Assembly: GCF_018866245.1 (NCBI RefSeq)
Contig: NZ_CP076458.1
Span: forward strand, 1,550,001 to 1,614,000
Source: Novisyntrophococcus fermenticellae
Lineage (GTDB): Bacteria; Bacillota; Clostridia; Lachnospirales; Lachnospiraceae
Direction of reading: 5' to 3'
DNA: 64,000 nucleotides
Below are positions 8,936-17,055 of this stretch, in pieces (the first letter of the stretch is position 1; every line of letters starts with the position of its first letter). The notes beneath the pieces are model-generated. The model searched no databases. It was not told where the DNA came from and worked only from the letters and a program-made list of their open reading frames with translations. A program made the translations under genes and the position numbers.

Positions 8936-9388
8936 ATGATTGAAGCAACAAGCTGCGGCGGCGTAGTAATATATCGGGGCAAAATTCTGTTGTTATACAA
9001 AAGTTACAGGAATAAGTATGATGGCTGGGTACTGCCGAAGGGTACCGTAGAGGCTGGAGAAGAATATAAAGAGACAGCAATACGTGAAGTACTTGAAGAA
9101 ACCGGTGTCCATGCATCCATAATAAAATATGTCGGGAAGAGTCAGTACAGTTTTAATGTACCGGAGGATACTGTTGCAAAGGATGTGCATTGGTATCTTA
9201 TGATGGCAAACAGCTATTACAGTAAGCCTCAAAGGGAAGAATATTTTCTGGATTCGGGGTATTATAAGTATCACGAAGCCTATCACCTGCTGAAATTTTC
9301 TAATGAACGACAGATTCTGGAGATGGCCTACAATGAATATCTGGATTTAAAAAAAGCAAATCTGTGGGGCAGCCGAAAATATTACTAA
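8936..9388 (+). CDS. Nudix hydrolase
   Basis: 150 residues with the complete Nudix box: GTVEAGEEYKETAIREV followed by LEETG (about residues 38-60). The catalytic Glu pair REVLEE is intact. Nudix enzymes cleave nucleoside diphosphates linked to another group. WVLPKG just before the box resembles the Ap4A/diphosphoinositol-type subgroup, but the substrate cannot be assigned. It has its own promoter (8873-8901) and terminator (9402-9438), so it is probably monocistronic. GGAGG precedes the ATG. Confidence 0.9.
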   Translation: MIEATSCGGVVIYRGKILLLYKSYRNKYDGWVLPKGTVEAGEEYKETAIREVLEETGVHASIIKYVGKSQYSFNVPEDTVAKDVHWYLMMANSYYSKPQREEYFLDSGYYKYHEAYHLLKFSNERQILEMAYNEYLDLKKANLWGSRKYY

Positions 9389-9401
9389 AGCATATAAAAA
9401 A

Positions 9402-9438
9402 AGAGCTGTTGTAGTGATTGCGACGGCTCTGTTTTTTT
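9402..9438 (+). terminator. Rho-independent terminator after Nudix gene
   Basis: AGAGCTGT pairs with ACGGCTCT (one G-U pair) at 9402-9430, followed by a seven-T run with one interruption. Confidence 0.8.
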
Positions 9439-9458
9439 CTTAAAGGTGGTATGAATAG

Positions 9459-9773
9459 ATGATCAGGTGGTATAAAAATCTATACGTTGGGGATAATGCA
9501 AAAAAGAGAGAACATAAAATCAGGCATCACGTAGAAAAAGGCAAACTGCTTCCCGGAATTTATCTCATAACCTATGCACAGAATGAAAAGAATCAACTGG
9601 AGATTTTTCCGGCAGATATGTTGAAGCAAAAGGTTCTGTTTGCCCAATGTCCGGAAATCATAGGAATTGCTTCAGGATATGAAGAGGCACTGGGAATCGT
9701 TATGGAGCTGGCTGATAAGTCCTATCGTCAGGAAGGCTGTACAAGTATCAGGCAATACCTGAACAGGGAATAA
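9459..9773 (+). CDS. Conserved hypothetical protein (104 aa)
   Basis: 104 residues, soluble, mixed charge, not assigned to a family I can name. It begins with an aromatic/basic patch (MIRWYKNLYVGDNAKKR) and has no signal peptide or membrane helix. The sequence has the look of a compact alpha/beta protein, with alternating hydrophobic segments (GIYLITYA, LEIFPADML) and a Gly-rich turn (GIASGYEEALGI). AAAGGTGG precedes the ATG. It lies 12 bases before a DUF2953 gene and is probably in one transcript with DUF2953 and gerW, so a spore or envelope role is possible but unproven. Confidence 0.75.
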   Translation: MIRWYKNLYVGDNAKKREHKIRHHVEKGKLLPGIYLITYAQNEKNQLEIFPADMLKQKVLFAQCPEIIGIASGYEEALGIVMELADKSYRQEGCTSIRQYLNRE

Positions 9774-9785
9774 TTTGGAGGGGGT

Positions 9786-10697
9786 ATGTTACATATCTTG
9801 TTAATTGTATTAAAAATAATCGGAATTATTCTTTTGATACTGTTGGGATTGGTATTCTTTGCATTGCTGACGCTTCTGTTTGTACCCTTCCGGTATAAAA
9901 TCAAAGGGTGCAAAGAAAAAAAAGACTTAATTGGTGAGATAAACCTATCGTGGCTTTTCCATCTTGTTTTTTTTACAATGGAATACAAAGAAAATTTTAC
10001 GTATGAATGCTATATCTGCGGGATACCTGTATTTCGGACGAAACGTTGGATGAGCCGAAACAGAAGGAAAACGAAGCAGACAAAGCAAGTAAAGAAAAAG
10101 AGGCAGACAGATCAATCGAAGACGGGCGAACAGCTGCACACAGACAGGATTGAATATAAGGAGACCGAAAACCGTACAGGCTCCGAAAGTATGAAAGAAA
10201 CAGTAATAAAAATAGATGAAAAGAAGCCCCGGAATAAAAAGAAAGAAAATGTATTCAGAAAGTTCACAAATAAAATAAAGGTATTATTTAGCCGGATTTC
10301 TAAAATCTGGTACACATTACGTAAAAGTTATGGTAAACTAAAAGAGTGGAAGGCGATTCTGTATTCAGAGGATTTCAAATGGATAAAAAGAGTCGGCGTG
10401 ACAAGAATAAAAGCAGTTCTCGGTCATGTAAAGCCTAAGAGTATCAGAGGAGATATAGAATTTGGATTTGAAGACCCTGCTGATACAGGGGAACTGTTGG
10501 GTGTTCTTGGAATCCTGTATCCTGTTTTACCAAAAAAACTTAACCTCATCCCCAATTTTACGGAAGCAGTGCTGGAAGGGTGGCTGGAGGCCAGAGGCAG
10601 AGTCTATGGAGTATTTCTTCTGAAAGAACTGATTCAGATCCTGCTTGATGGGAAGACTATACCTATACTGAGAAAATACATGCGCAAGGAGGCATAA
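9786..10697 (+). CDS. DUF2953 domain membrane protein (YtfI-like)
   Basis: 303 residues. One N-terminal membrane helix pair (about 3-37, ending VPFRYKI), then a soluble region, a highly basic low-complexity linker (about 85-150) and a C-terminal DUF2953-like domain (SIRGDIEFGFEDPADTGELLG). In Bacillus the ytfI gene stands directly before ytfJ (gerW), and here too the next gene four bases away is gerW, which supports the call. It is probably a sporulation-associated protein with unknown activity. GGAGGGGGT lies just ahead of the ATG. Confidence 0.82.
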   Translation: MLHILLIVLKIIGIILLILLGLVFFALLTLLFVPFRYKIKGCKEKKDLIGEINLSWLFHLVFFTMEYKENFTYECYICGIPVFRTKRWMSRNRRKTKQTKQVKKKRQTDQSKTGEQLHTDRIEYKETENRTGSESMKETVIKIDEKKPRNKKKENVFRKFTNKIKVLFSRISKIWYTLRKSYGKLKEWKAILYSEDFKWIKRVGVTRIKAVLGHVKPKSIRGDIEFGFEDPADTGELLGVLGILYPVLPKKLNLIPNFTEAVLEGWLEARGRVYGVFLLKELIQILLDGKTIPILRKYMRKEA

Positions 10698-10701
10698 GCA
10701 T

Positions 10702-11109
10702 ATGGCAGAGAATCACAATAACTTTCAAAGCACAGTAGAAGCCCTGTTCAAGGGAATGGATAATTTTATCACAACCAAAACAGTGGTCGGTGATACGATT
10801 CATATCGGCGACAATATCATTCTGCCGCTGGTGGATGTCTCCTTCGGCGTAGGAGCCGGAGCATTCTCCGATAATGCAAAAAATAACGGCGGCGGCGGTA
10901 TGGGAGGTAAGATATCTCCGAGTGCCATTCTTGTTATAAATAAGGACGGAACAAAACTGGTTAATATCAAAAATCAGGATGCTGTTACCAAGATTCTGGA
11001 TATGGCTCCTGATATTATCAATCGATTTAAGAATAAAGATAAGGATGATACGTATACTTCAGAAGAGGTAGAGCATATACTAAAACAAGGAAAAGAAGAA
11101 CAGGAGTAA
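10702..11109 (+). CDS. gerW: GerW/YtfJ family sporulation protein
   Basis: 135 residues with the family signature: an N-terminal helix region, GDTIHIGDNIILPLVDVSFG, a glycine-rich GGGGMGGKISPSAI segment, and KDGTKLVNI. The protein is known in Bacillus as YtfJ/GerW, made in the forespore and needed for proper L-alanine germination. It follows DUF2953 by four bases, as in Bacillus. The C-terminal tail is charged and probably flexible. It precedes an unlisted small membrane protein. Confidence 0.92.
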   Translation: MAENHNNFQSTVEALFKGMDNFITTKTVVGDTIHIGDNIILPLVDVSFGVGAGAFSDNAKNNGGGGMGGKISPSAILVINKDGTKLVNIKNQDAVTKILDMAPDIINRFKNKDKDDTYTSEEVEHILKQGKEEQE

Positions 11110-11112
11110 TTC

Positions 11113-11250
11113 TTGAAGCGTGTCATCGGCTTTATGATGTTCTGGATGGGGATCGGGATGCTGATTTGTGTGCTGGTACGAAGCGAATTGTTTATCGTTA
11201 TATTAGCCGCCTTGTTACTCCTGATCGGATATAACCTGTTCAGCTGTTGA
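11113..11250 (+). CDS. Small membrane protein, 45 aa, downstream of gerW
   Basis: A short frame from TTG 11113 to TGA 11250. AGGAG (11102-11106) lies just before it and overlaps the end of gerW, at a spacing of six. The product is a basic tip (M/LKRVIGF) followed by two hydrophobic stretches (about 7-21 and 27-41) broken by a VRSE turn, so it could be a helical hairpin in the membrane. It precedes the gerW-operon terminator at 11287, so it is within the transcript. No named family is recognised. The coding call rests on the ribosome site, an uninterrupted frame, hydrophobic periodicity and position. Confidence 0.6.
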   Translation: MKRVIGFMMFWMGIGMLICVLVRSELFIVILAALLLLIGYNLFSC

Positions 11251-11286
11251 GAGAATATTAAAAAGGTGTTGCTTTGAATAATTGTC

Positions 11287-11320
11287 GGGACTTATCGCTT
11301 ATGATAAGTCCCCTTTTCTT
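11287..11320 (+). terminator. Rho-independent terminator of gerW operon
   Basis: A perfect ten-base-pair stem, GGGACTTATC (11287-11296) with GATAAGTCCC (11303-11312), six-base loop, followed by CTTTTCTT. Confidence 0.88.
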
Positions 11321-11336
11321 ACCAAAGTATGCAAGG

Positions 11337-11360
11337 AAAGCTGCCAGTGGCAGCTTTTCT
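11337..11360 (+). terminator. Second hairpin after gerW operon
   Basis: AAAGCTGCC (11337-11345), loop AGT, GGCAGCTTT (11349-11357), followed by TCT. A compact perfect stem that could serve as a back-up terminator in either direction. Confidence 0.55.
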
Positions 11361-11383
11361 GTATAAGCGCGATCTATTCAGAC

Positions 11384-11412
11384 AAAAAAGAGCCCTCACT
11401 TAAGTGAAGACC
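11384..11412 (-). terminator. Possible rpmB terminator
   Basis: On the - strand a short stem around TCACTTAAGTGA is followed by six T residues. It lies 13-40 bases after the rpmB stop. The stem is short, so the call is tentative. Confidence 0.4.
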
Positions 11413-11424
11413 CATAATTGATGC

Positions 11425-11610
11425 TTACGCACGCTCTACTTTTCCGGATTTCAGACAAGAAGTACAAACGTACATTTTCTGAGGAACACCGTTAACTTTT
11501 ACTTTCACAGATTTAACGTTCGATTTCCACATCTTGTTTGACCTTCTATGTGAATGACTTACATTATTACCGAAATGAGCACCTTTTTCACAAACAGCAC
11601 ATTTAGCCAT
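11425..11610 (-). CDS. rpmB: 50S ribosomal protein L28
   Basis: 61 residues from MAKCAVCEKGAHFGNNVSHS. It has the L28 core (SHRRSNKMWKSNV) and a zinc-ribbon pattern CxxC (CAVC) with CTSC near the C-terminus. L28 is a small protein of the large ribosomal subunit. The start at 11610 is chosen because GGAGGTGC lies just upstream on the - strand. An in-frame ATG nine bases earlier would sit inside the ribosome site. It is divergent from the Asp23 gene, with a 194-bp AT-rich gap that must hold both promoters. Confidence 0.96.
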   Translation of the reverse strand: MAKCAVCEKGAHFGNNVSHSHRRSNKMWKSNVKSVKVKVNGVPQKMYVCTSCLKSGKVERA

Positions 11611-11804
11611 GCTTCGCACCTCCTTGCTCTTTCAAATTCGTCCGATATGCCAGACTCACAACACAAGTTATTCTAACAGAATTTATATTTTTTTGCAAGT
11701 ATTAAAATACATTTTAACAGGTTTTTTGAATTCGTTATTTCATTTTTAGATAAAATCGGTTATACTTATAACAAATCTATTAGGAATTGGAGGTATCATA
11801 AGAC

Positions 11805-12161
11805 ATGAAAGGTCGTATGAATACAGGATTTGGAGAAGTTGTAATTAATCCGGATGTCATAGCCACTTATGCGGGAAGTGTCGCGGTTGAGTGTTTTGGC
11901 ATCGTTGGTATGGCGGCTGTAAACATGAAAGATGGGTTGGTTAAACTTTTAAAAAAAGACAGTTTAAAACACGGAATTAACGTTTCCATAGAAGACAACA
12001 GAATTTCTCTGGAATTTCATGTGATTGTTGCATATGGGGTCAGCATATCAGCTGTAACGGATAATCTGATAAGTAATGTTAGATATAAAGTCGAAGAATT
12101 CACCGGTATGGAGATAGAGCATATTCGCATTCTGGTAGAAGGCGTCCGCGTCATTGACTGA
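11805..12161 (+). CDS. Asp23/Gls24 family protein
   Basis: 118 residues with the Asp23 fold signature (GEVVINPDVIATYAGSVAVECFGIVGMA, read here in parts) and a conserved VEGVRVID end. Family members are small envelope-associated proteins, and in Firmicutes a copy (YloU) is regularly encoded directly before a FakA/YloV-type kinase, as here. Its function is not well defined, but it is linked to cell envelope homeostasis. GGAGGT lies before the ATG. An AT-rich upstream region contains several -10-like hexamers but no single convincing promoter. Confidence 0.9.
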   Translation: MKGRMNTGFGEVVINPDVIATYAGSVAVECFGIVGMAAVNMKDGLVKLLKKDSLKHGINVSIEDNRISLEFHVIVAYGVSISAVTDNLISNVRYKVEEFTGMEIEHIRILVEGVRVID

Positions 12162-12180
12162 TTTAAGGAGGAAACTTGTA

Positions 12181-13851
12181 GTGTCTACAAATAAGATTAA
12201 TGCTGAACTACTCGCAAAGATGTTTTTGGCAGGGGCGAAAAATCTTGAGGTAAAAAAAGAGTGGATCAATGAACTAAACGTATTTCCTGTACCGGATGGT
12301 GATACAGGTACCAATATGACGATGACAATTATGTCCGCGGTCAAAGAAGTAAACAGTCTTGAGCATATGAATATGTATGATTTGGCTAAGGCGATTTCGT
12401 CCGGCTCTCTGCGTGGCGCAAGAGGGAATTCAGGCGTCATACTGTCACAGCTTCTGCGTGGGTTCACAAAAGGTGTCAGAGATCATGAAGAGGCGGATAT
12501 TTTCATACTGGCAGCGGCTCTGGAAAAGGCTGTTGATACAGCCTATAAAGCTGTAATCAAACCAAAAGAAGGTACGATTCTTACAGTGGCAAAAGGCGCG
12601 GCTGAAAAAGCACGGGAGCTGGCGGATGAGGCAGATGGAACCGAAAATCTCCAGGCATTTCTGGAAGATGTGATTTCCCATGCGGAATACGTACTTTCCC
12701 AGACACCGGAGATGCTTCCGGTGTTAAAAGAAGCCGGAGTTGTGGACTCGGGCGGGCAGGGACTTGTTGCCATACTGCGCGGTGCCTATGATTTATACAT
12801 GGGCAAAGAGGTTGACCTGACATTTGAAGCTCCGAAGGGCAGCGGTATCATAAGGGTTTCCAAAGAGATAGAAAAAGAAATCAAGTTTGGTTACTGTACT
12901 GAATTTATTATTGTTCTGAACACCCCGATGCCTGAAAAAGAGGAGAGGTCTTTTAAAGAGTTTTTGAACTCCATAGGTGATTCTATTGTAATGGTCGCAG
13001 ATGATGAGCTCGTAAAGGTTCATGTACATACCAATGAACCTGGTGTGGCAATTACAAAAGCCCTGACCTACGGCTCTTTGTCCAGAATGAAGATTGACAA
13101 CATGCGTGAAGAGCATCAGGAGCGTCTCTTTAAGAACGCAGAAAAGCTGGCTCAGATACAGAAGGCGGAAGCCGCCGCGAAAGAGCTGGCCAAAGAGGTT
13201 GGTTTTATCTCAGTTTCAATCGGCGAGGGATTTGGAGAGATATTCCGCGGACTTGGTGTGGATTACCTGATTGAAGGCGGACAGACGATGAATCCGAGTA
13301 CAGAGGATATGCTCAGCGCAATAGAACACGTGAATGCCAGAAATATCTTTATATATCCGAATAATAAGAATATCATTCTGGCTGCAAATCAGGCGAAGGA
13401 ACTCTGCAAGGATAAGAATATTATTGTAATTCCCACAAAGACAGTGCCGCAGGGGATTACGGCGATCATCAACTATGCTGCGGACAAGTCTGTTGAGGAG
13501 AATAAAAAAGAGATGGAATCTGCTGTTCAATCTGTAAAAACCGGGCAGATTACCTATGCAGTACGCGATACGCATATCGATGATAAGGAGATCCATCAGG
13601 GTGATATTATGGGACTTGGTGACCATGGTCTGCTCTCCGTGGGGAATGATGTAATATCCGTTACCAAAGATTGCATCAACCAGATGATGGAGAATGAGGC
13701 GGAATTAATCAGCATCTATTATGGTGAGGATTTTTCTAAAGAAGATGCGGATATTGTTGCACAGTGGGCGGCAGAGACCTGGCCGGATTGTGACGTGGAG
13801 GTAAATGCGGGCGGTCAGCCGATTTACTATTGCATCATATCCGTGGAGTAA
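12181..13851 (+). CDS. DAK2-domain fatty acid kinase subunit FakA-like (YloV)
   Basis: 556 residues from GTG 12181. The N-terminal DAK2/DhaL-like kinase domain shows NVFPVPDGDTGTNMTMT and SSGSLRGARGNSGVILSQL (nucleotide and Mg binding), then a middle domain and the C-terminal FakA domain with VHVHTNEPG. FakA phosphorylates fatty acids presented by a FakB (DegV) protein, feeding exogenous acids into phospholipid synthesis. GGAGG at 12167-12171 sets the GTG start. A TTG overlapping the previous stop (12154) is less likely. No fakB gene lies in the window. It sits between an Asp23 gene and recG, the common Firmicutes order. Confidence 0.9.
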   Translation: MSTNKINAELLAKMFLAGAKNLEVKKEWINELNVFPVPDGDTGTNMTMTIMSAVKEVNSLEHMNMYDLAKAISSGSLRGARGNSGVILSQLLRGFTKGVRDHEEADIFILAAALEKAVDTAYKAVIKPKEGTILTVAKGAAEKARELADEADGTENLQAFLEDVISHAEYVLSQTPEMLPVLKEAGVVDSGGQGLVAILRGAYDLYMGKEVDLTFEAPKGSGIIRVSKEIEKEIKFGYCTEFIIVLNTPMPEKEERSFKEFLNSIGDSIVMVADDELVKVHVHTNEPGVAITKALTYGSLSRMKIDNMREEHQERLFKNAEKLAQIQKAEAAAKELAKEVGFISVSIGEGFGEIFRGLGVDYLIEGGQTMNPSTEDMLSAIEHVNARNIFIYPNNKNIILAANQAKELCKDKNIIVIPTKTVPQGITAIINYAADKSVEENKKEMESAVQSVKTGQITYAVRDTHIDDKEIHQGDIMGLGDHGLLSVGNDVISVTKDCINQMMENEAELISIYYGEDFSKEDADIVAQWAAETWPDCDVEVNAGGQPIYYCIISVE

Positions 13852-13886
13852 GTATAAGATCTGAATCTGAAAGGCTGAGTATTTAT

Positions 13887-15947
13887 ATGAAGACAGAAGG
13901 TTCTATTCGCAGTCTGAAAGGAATCGGAGAGAAAACTGAGAGATTATTTGCAAAAGTTGGTGTGGCCAGTCTGCAGCAACTTTTGCATTATTATCCGCGG
14001 GACTACGATTCCTATGGAAATCCGGTTTCGCTTAAGGATTTGAAGACAAAACAGAAGCAGGCGGTGCGGGCGACTCTGACAAAGGTGCCGGAGCGCAGAG
14101 GATTTCGGAATAAGATATTGATTACAGTTGTACTGATTGACGGCAGCAGCAGATTGCAGCTGACTTGGTTTAACATGCCCTTTCTCCGCAATACTCTGAA
14201 AAAAGGTGAAACTTATGTATTCCGCGGACTGGTACAGGAGAAAAAAGGAAGAATCGTGATGGAGCAGCCGGAAATCTTCTCTGATACTGCTTATGAAGGC
14301 GTCGGAGGACAACTAATGCCGGTATATGCTCTTACAGCAGGGCTTACAAACAAAATGGTTACAAAGGCTGTTCGTCAGTTGCTGGAGGATAAGATACTGG
14401 AACAGGAATACCTTCCGGACGATATCAGAAAAAGCTTTCATCTGCCGGAGATAAATTTCTCCATTGACCAGATACATTTTCCGGAAAGCAGGGAAAATCT
14501 GATTGCAGCCAGAAGAAGACTGGTATTTGATGAATTCCTTTTTTTCCTTCTGGCTATTTCCCGAATGAAGGAGTCAAAAGAGAGCCGTCTGACCGAATGG
14601 AAGATGAAAGCCGTCTGGAAGACGGAGGAAGTGATAGAAGCACTTCCTTATACCTTAACGAAGGCTCAGACACGCGTATGGAATGAAATTGAATCCGATT
14701 TAAAAGGACATATCAGGATGTCGAGGCTGGTTCAGGGAGATGTAGGGAGCGGAAAGACCATTCTGGCTTTTCTGGCTATGATTATGACGGCTGAGAATGG
14801 ATGCCAGAGTGCACTTATGGTTCCTACCGAAGTTTTGGCCAGACAACATTATGAAGCGATGAAAGATTTACTGGAACGAAATGCACTGACAGAATATGAG
14901 CCGGTACTTCTGACCGGTTCCGGAACAGCCAAAGAAAAGCGTGAGATTTACAATCTGATTACATCGGGTACATCCAGAATGATTATTGGAACGCATGCGC
15001 TGATCCAGGAGAAGGTGGAGTTTCAAAATCTGGCTTTGGTTATTACGGACGAGCAGCACCGGTTTGGAGTGAAGCAGAGGGAAGTCCTCTCAAAAAAAGG
15101 GCTTTCCCCTCATGTACTGGTCATGAGTGCAACACCTATACCCCGAACGTTGGCAATTATGTTATATGGAGACCTGGACATTTCTATGGTGGATGAACTT
15201 CCGGCAGAACGTCTTCCTATAAAAAACTGCGTAGTGGACACCGGATATCGTAAAACTGCGTATCGGTTTATGAAGGGACAGATTGCATCGGGCCGCCAGG
15301 TATATATTATTTGTCCGATGGTTGAGGCCAGCGAGGAACTGGATGCTGAAAATGTTACGGATTATACCAGGCAGATGAAAAAGGAATTCGGCGATGAAGT
15401 TTGTGTTGAGATGCTGCATGGCCAGATGAAGCCGAAAGAAAAAAATGAAATCATGGAGCGGTTCGCTTCGGGCGAGATACAGCTTCTGGTATCCACTACG
15501 GTAGTGGAGGTGGGTGTTAATGTACCAAACGCAACAGTAATGCTGGTAGAGAATGCAGAGCGATTCGGACTTGCACAGCTTCACCAGCTCAGAGGACGTG
15601 TTGGCAGAGGAGAACATCAATCCTACTGTATCTTCATGCACGGAGACAGCAGCCAGGAAACCGGAAAGAGACTGGAGGTTCTGAACAAATCCAATGATGG
15701 CTTTTATATAGCAGAAGAAGATCTTAAGCTTCGCGGGCCAGGGGATTTATTCGGAATCCGGCAGAGTGGACTCATGGATTTTCGGCTTGCGGACATTTAT
15801 CAGGATGCTGGAATTCTGCAGGAGGCAAACCGGGCCGTGCAAGAGATCCTGGAGGAGGATGAACAGCTGGAGAAGCCAAACAATAGTCAGCTGAAAAAAA
15901 CTCTGGAAAAATATCTAATAGAAGAGATGGATGAGATTTCTATCTGA
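13887..15947 (+). CDS. recG: ATP-dependent DNA helicase RecG
   Basis: 686 residues from ATG 13887. An N-terminal wedge/OB domain (SLKGIGEKTERLFAKVG; YPRDYDSYG) binds forks. The superfamily 2 motor follows with Walker A QGDVGSGKTILA, DEQHRFGVKQR, SATPIPRTLA, and helicase motifs VSTTVVEVGVNVP and QLRGRVGRG. RecG remodels stalled forks and Holliday junctions. An upstream in-frame start at 13830 overlaps the FakA gene and adds 19 unrelated residues, so it is rejected. The gene ends before a bidirectional terminator. Confidence 0.97.
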   Translation: MKTEGSIRSLKGIGEKTERLFAKVGVASLQQLLHYYPRDYDSYGNPVSLKDLKTKQKQAVRATLTKVPERRGFRNKILITVVLIDGSSRLQLTWFNMPFLRNTLKKGETYVFRGLVQEKKGRIVMEQPEIFSDTAYEGVGGQLMPVYALTAGLTNKMVTKAVRQLLEDKILEQEYLPDDIRKSFHLPEINFSIDQIHFPESRENLIAARRRLVFDEFLFFLLAISRMKESKESRLTEWKMKAVWKTEEVIEALPYTLTKAQTRVWNEIESDLKGHIRMSRLVQGDVGSGKTILAFLAMIMTAENGCQSALMVPTEVLARQHYEAMKDLLERNALTEYEPVLLTGSGTAKEKREIYNLITSGTSRMIIGTHALIQEKVEFQNLALVITDEQHRFGVKQREVLSKKGLSPHVLVMSATPIPRTLAIMLYGDLDISMVDELPAERLPIKNCVVDTGYRKTAYRFMKGQIASGRQVYIICPMVEASEELDAENVTDYTRQMKKEFGDEVCVEMLHGQMKPKEKNEIMERFASGEIQLLVSTTVVEVGVNVPNATVMLVENAERFGLAQLHQLRGRVGRGEHQSYCIFMHGDSSQETGKRLEVLNKSNDGFYIAEEDLKLRGPGDLFGIRQSGLMDFRLADIYQDAGILQEANRAVQEILEEDEQLEKPNNSQLKKTLEKYLIEEMDEISI

Positions 15948-16028
15948 AATGCAAGTCATACTTGAAATAAATTCAAAAATCATGTATGATAGTCAAGGAA
16001 TTCGCAGCTTCTTTTGCATAAAAAAGAG

Positions 16029-16060
16029 GGCTGCCGCAATTTTCATTGCGCAGCCTTCTT
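16029..16060. terminator. Bidirectional terminator between recG and SASP gene
   Basis: GGCTG plus CGCAAT (one-base bulge) pairs with ATTGCG plus CAGCC around the loop TTTC (16029-16055). It is followed by TTCTTTT on the + strand, and by TCTTTTTT on the - strand. It serves convergent recG and the SASP gene. Confidence 0.85.
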
Positions 16061-16106
16061 TTCACATCAGTTCTGTAAATCCAGATCTATGCTTTTGTGA
16101 TGGTTT

Positions 16107-16328
16107 TTAGTACTGTCCGGTGGATCCGCCACTCATCTGGCGTTCCTGAGCCTCGATCATTTTCTTAACCATATAACCACCTACAGAACCATTCTGCTTG
16201 GAGGTTAAGTTACCGTTATAACCGTCTGAAAGCGGTACACCAATTTCGTTAGCGACCTCATATTTAAAACGATTTAAAGCTCCTTTTGCTTCTGGTACTG
16301 CGCTCGTATTAGATGAACGATTAGCCAT
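16107..16328 (-). CDS. Alpha/beta-type small acid-soluble spore protein
   Basis: 73 residues: a short Ser/Asn-rich leader, then the SASP core FKYEVANEIGV, containing the GPR germination-protease recognition region, and GNLTSKQNGSVGGYMVKKM. These proteins saturate spore DNA in an A-like form, protect it from UV and heat, and are degraded on germination to supply amino acids. AGGAGG precedes the start on the - strand. Transcription in the family is from forespore sigma-G. A partial match lies in the upstream region, but I could not fix both boxes. Confidence 0.95.
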   Translation of the reverse strand: MANRSSNTSAVPEAKGALNRFKYEVANEIGVPLSDGYNGNLTSKQNGSVGGYMVKKMIEAQERQMSGGSTGQY

Positions 16329-16374
16329 AGTCCATATGCCTCCTTTGTTTTGTTTTTTTCTCTGTTTTGGTTTT

Positions 16375-16392
16375 GTAACATTTGTTTGTTAC
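16375..16392. repeat. Inverted repeat in SASP upstream region
   Basis: GTAACA (16375-16380), six-base spacer, TGTTAC (16387-16392), about 47 bp upstream of the SASP start. It could be a leader hairpin or an operator. Confidence 0.45.
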
Positions 16393-16504
16393 GCTGATAG
16401 TATATGATGAATCGGGGATAATAAACTGGTACTTTTTTCAAAAACAGGAATTAAATTCAAATAGATGGGAAAATTATAAATAGCGCATAAATTTATAAAA
16501 ATAA

Positions 16505-16533
16505 TTGCCAACAATTTAGTTATTTGTTATAAT
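16505..16533 (+). promoter_or_regulatory. Sigma-A type promoter for mgsA operon
   Basis: TTGCCA (16505-16510), 17-bp spacer, perfect TATAAT (16528-16533). It leaves a leader of about 105 nt before mgsA. Confidence 0.8.
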
Positions 16534-16590
16534 GATACCAAAGCCAAAGTAAATGAAATAAGAACTTATAACGGAACTGTAACGATAGAA

Positions 16591-16650
16591 AGGAGGAAGG
16601 CGGTTCTGCCATAATTAAAATTATGGGTATATCCGCCGTCTGAACAAATG
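16591..16650 (+). promoter_or_regulatory. Structured leader of mgsA with distant Shine-Dalgarno
   Basis: AGGAGG at 16591-16596 is 51 bases from the mgsA ATG. Between them lies a two-part hairpin: GGCGG (16599-16603) pairs with CCGCC (16633-16637), and CATAATT (16610-16616) pairs with AATTATG (16619-16625). Folding would leave about 12 unpaired bases between the ribosome site and the start. It also contains a tiny frame ATG 16623 to TGA 16643. Confidence 0.55.
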
Positions 16651-17049
16651 AATATAGGAATTATTGCACACAATAGTAAAAAGACGCTGATAGAAGATTT
16701 TTGTATTGCGTATAAGGGAATTTTAATGAAGCATGAGATTTATGCAACCGGTACAACCGGCCGAAGAATTGAAGAGGTTACCAACCTTCATGTCCATAAA
16801 TTTTTGGCAGGAAGTATCGGCGGTGATAAGCAGTTTATGGAGATGATTGAACGCGGGGATATGGATATGGTGATCTTTTTCTATAATCCGATTATGATCA
16901 ACCCCAAAGAACCGGATGTATATACAATCATACGATGCTGTGATCAATATACCATACCGGTTGCGACGAATATAGCAACTGCGGAATCACTGATTCTGGG
17001 GCTTTCAAGAGGGGATCTGGACTGGAGAGAACAGCTCCATGGCAGGTAA
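16648..17049 (+). CDS. mgsA: Methylglyoxal synthase
   Basis: 133 residues starting MNIGIIAHNSKK, matching the family N-terminus. It has the phosphate-binding ATGTTGRRIEE, the catalytic region GSIGGDKQ and the C-terminal DVYTIIRCCDQYTIPVATNIATAE. It converts dihydroxyacetone phosphate to methylglyoxal and phosphate, a bypass of lower glycolysis when phosphate is short. The start codon is fixed by homology, even though the nearest good ribosome site is far upstream across a hairpin. It is cotranscribed with rsmD (6-base gap) and coaD. Confidence 0.95.
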   Translation: MNIGIIAHNSKKTLIEDFCIAYKGILMKHEIYATGTTGRRIEEVTNLHVHKFLAGSIGGDKQFMEMIERGDMDMVIFFYNPIMINPKEPDVYTIIRCCDQYTIPVATNIATAESLILGLSRGDLDWREQLHGR

Positions 17050-17055
17050 CGGCTC

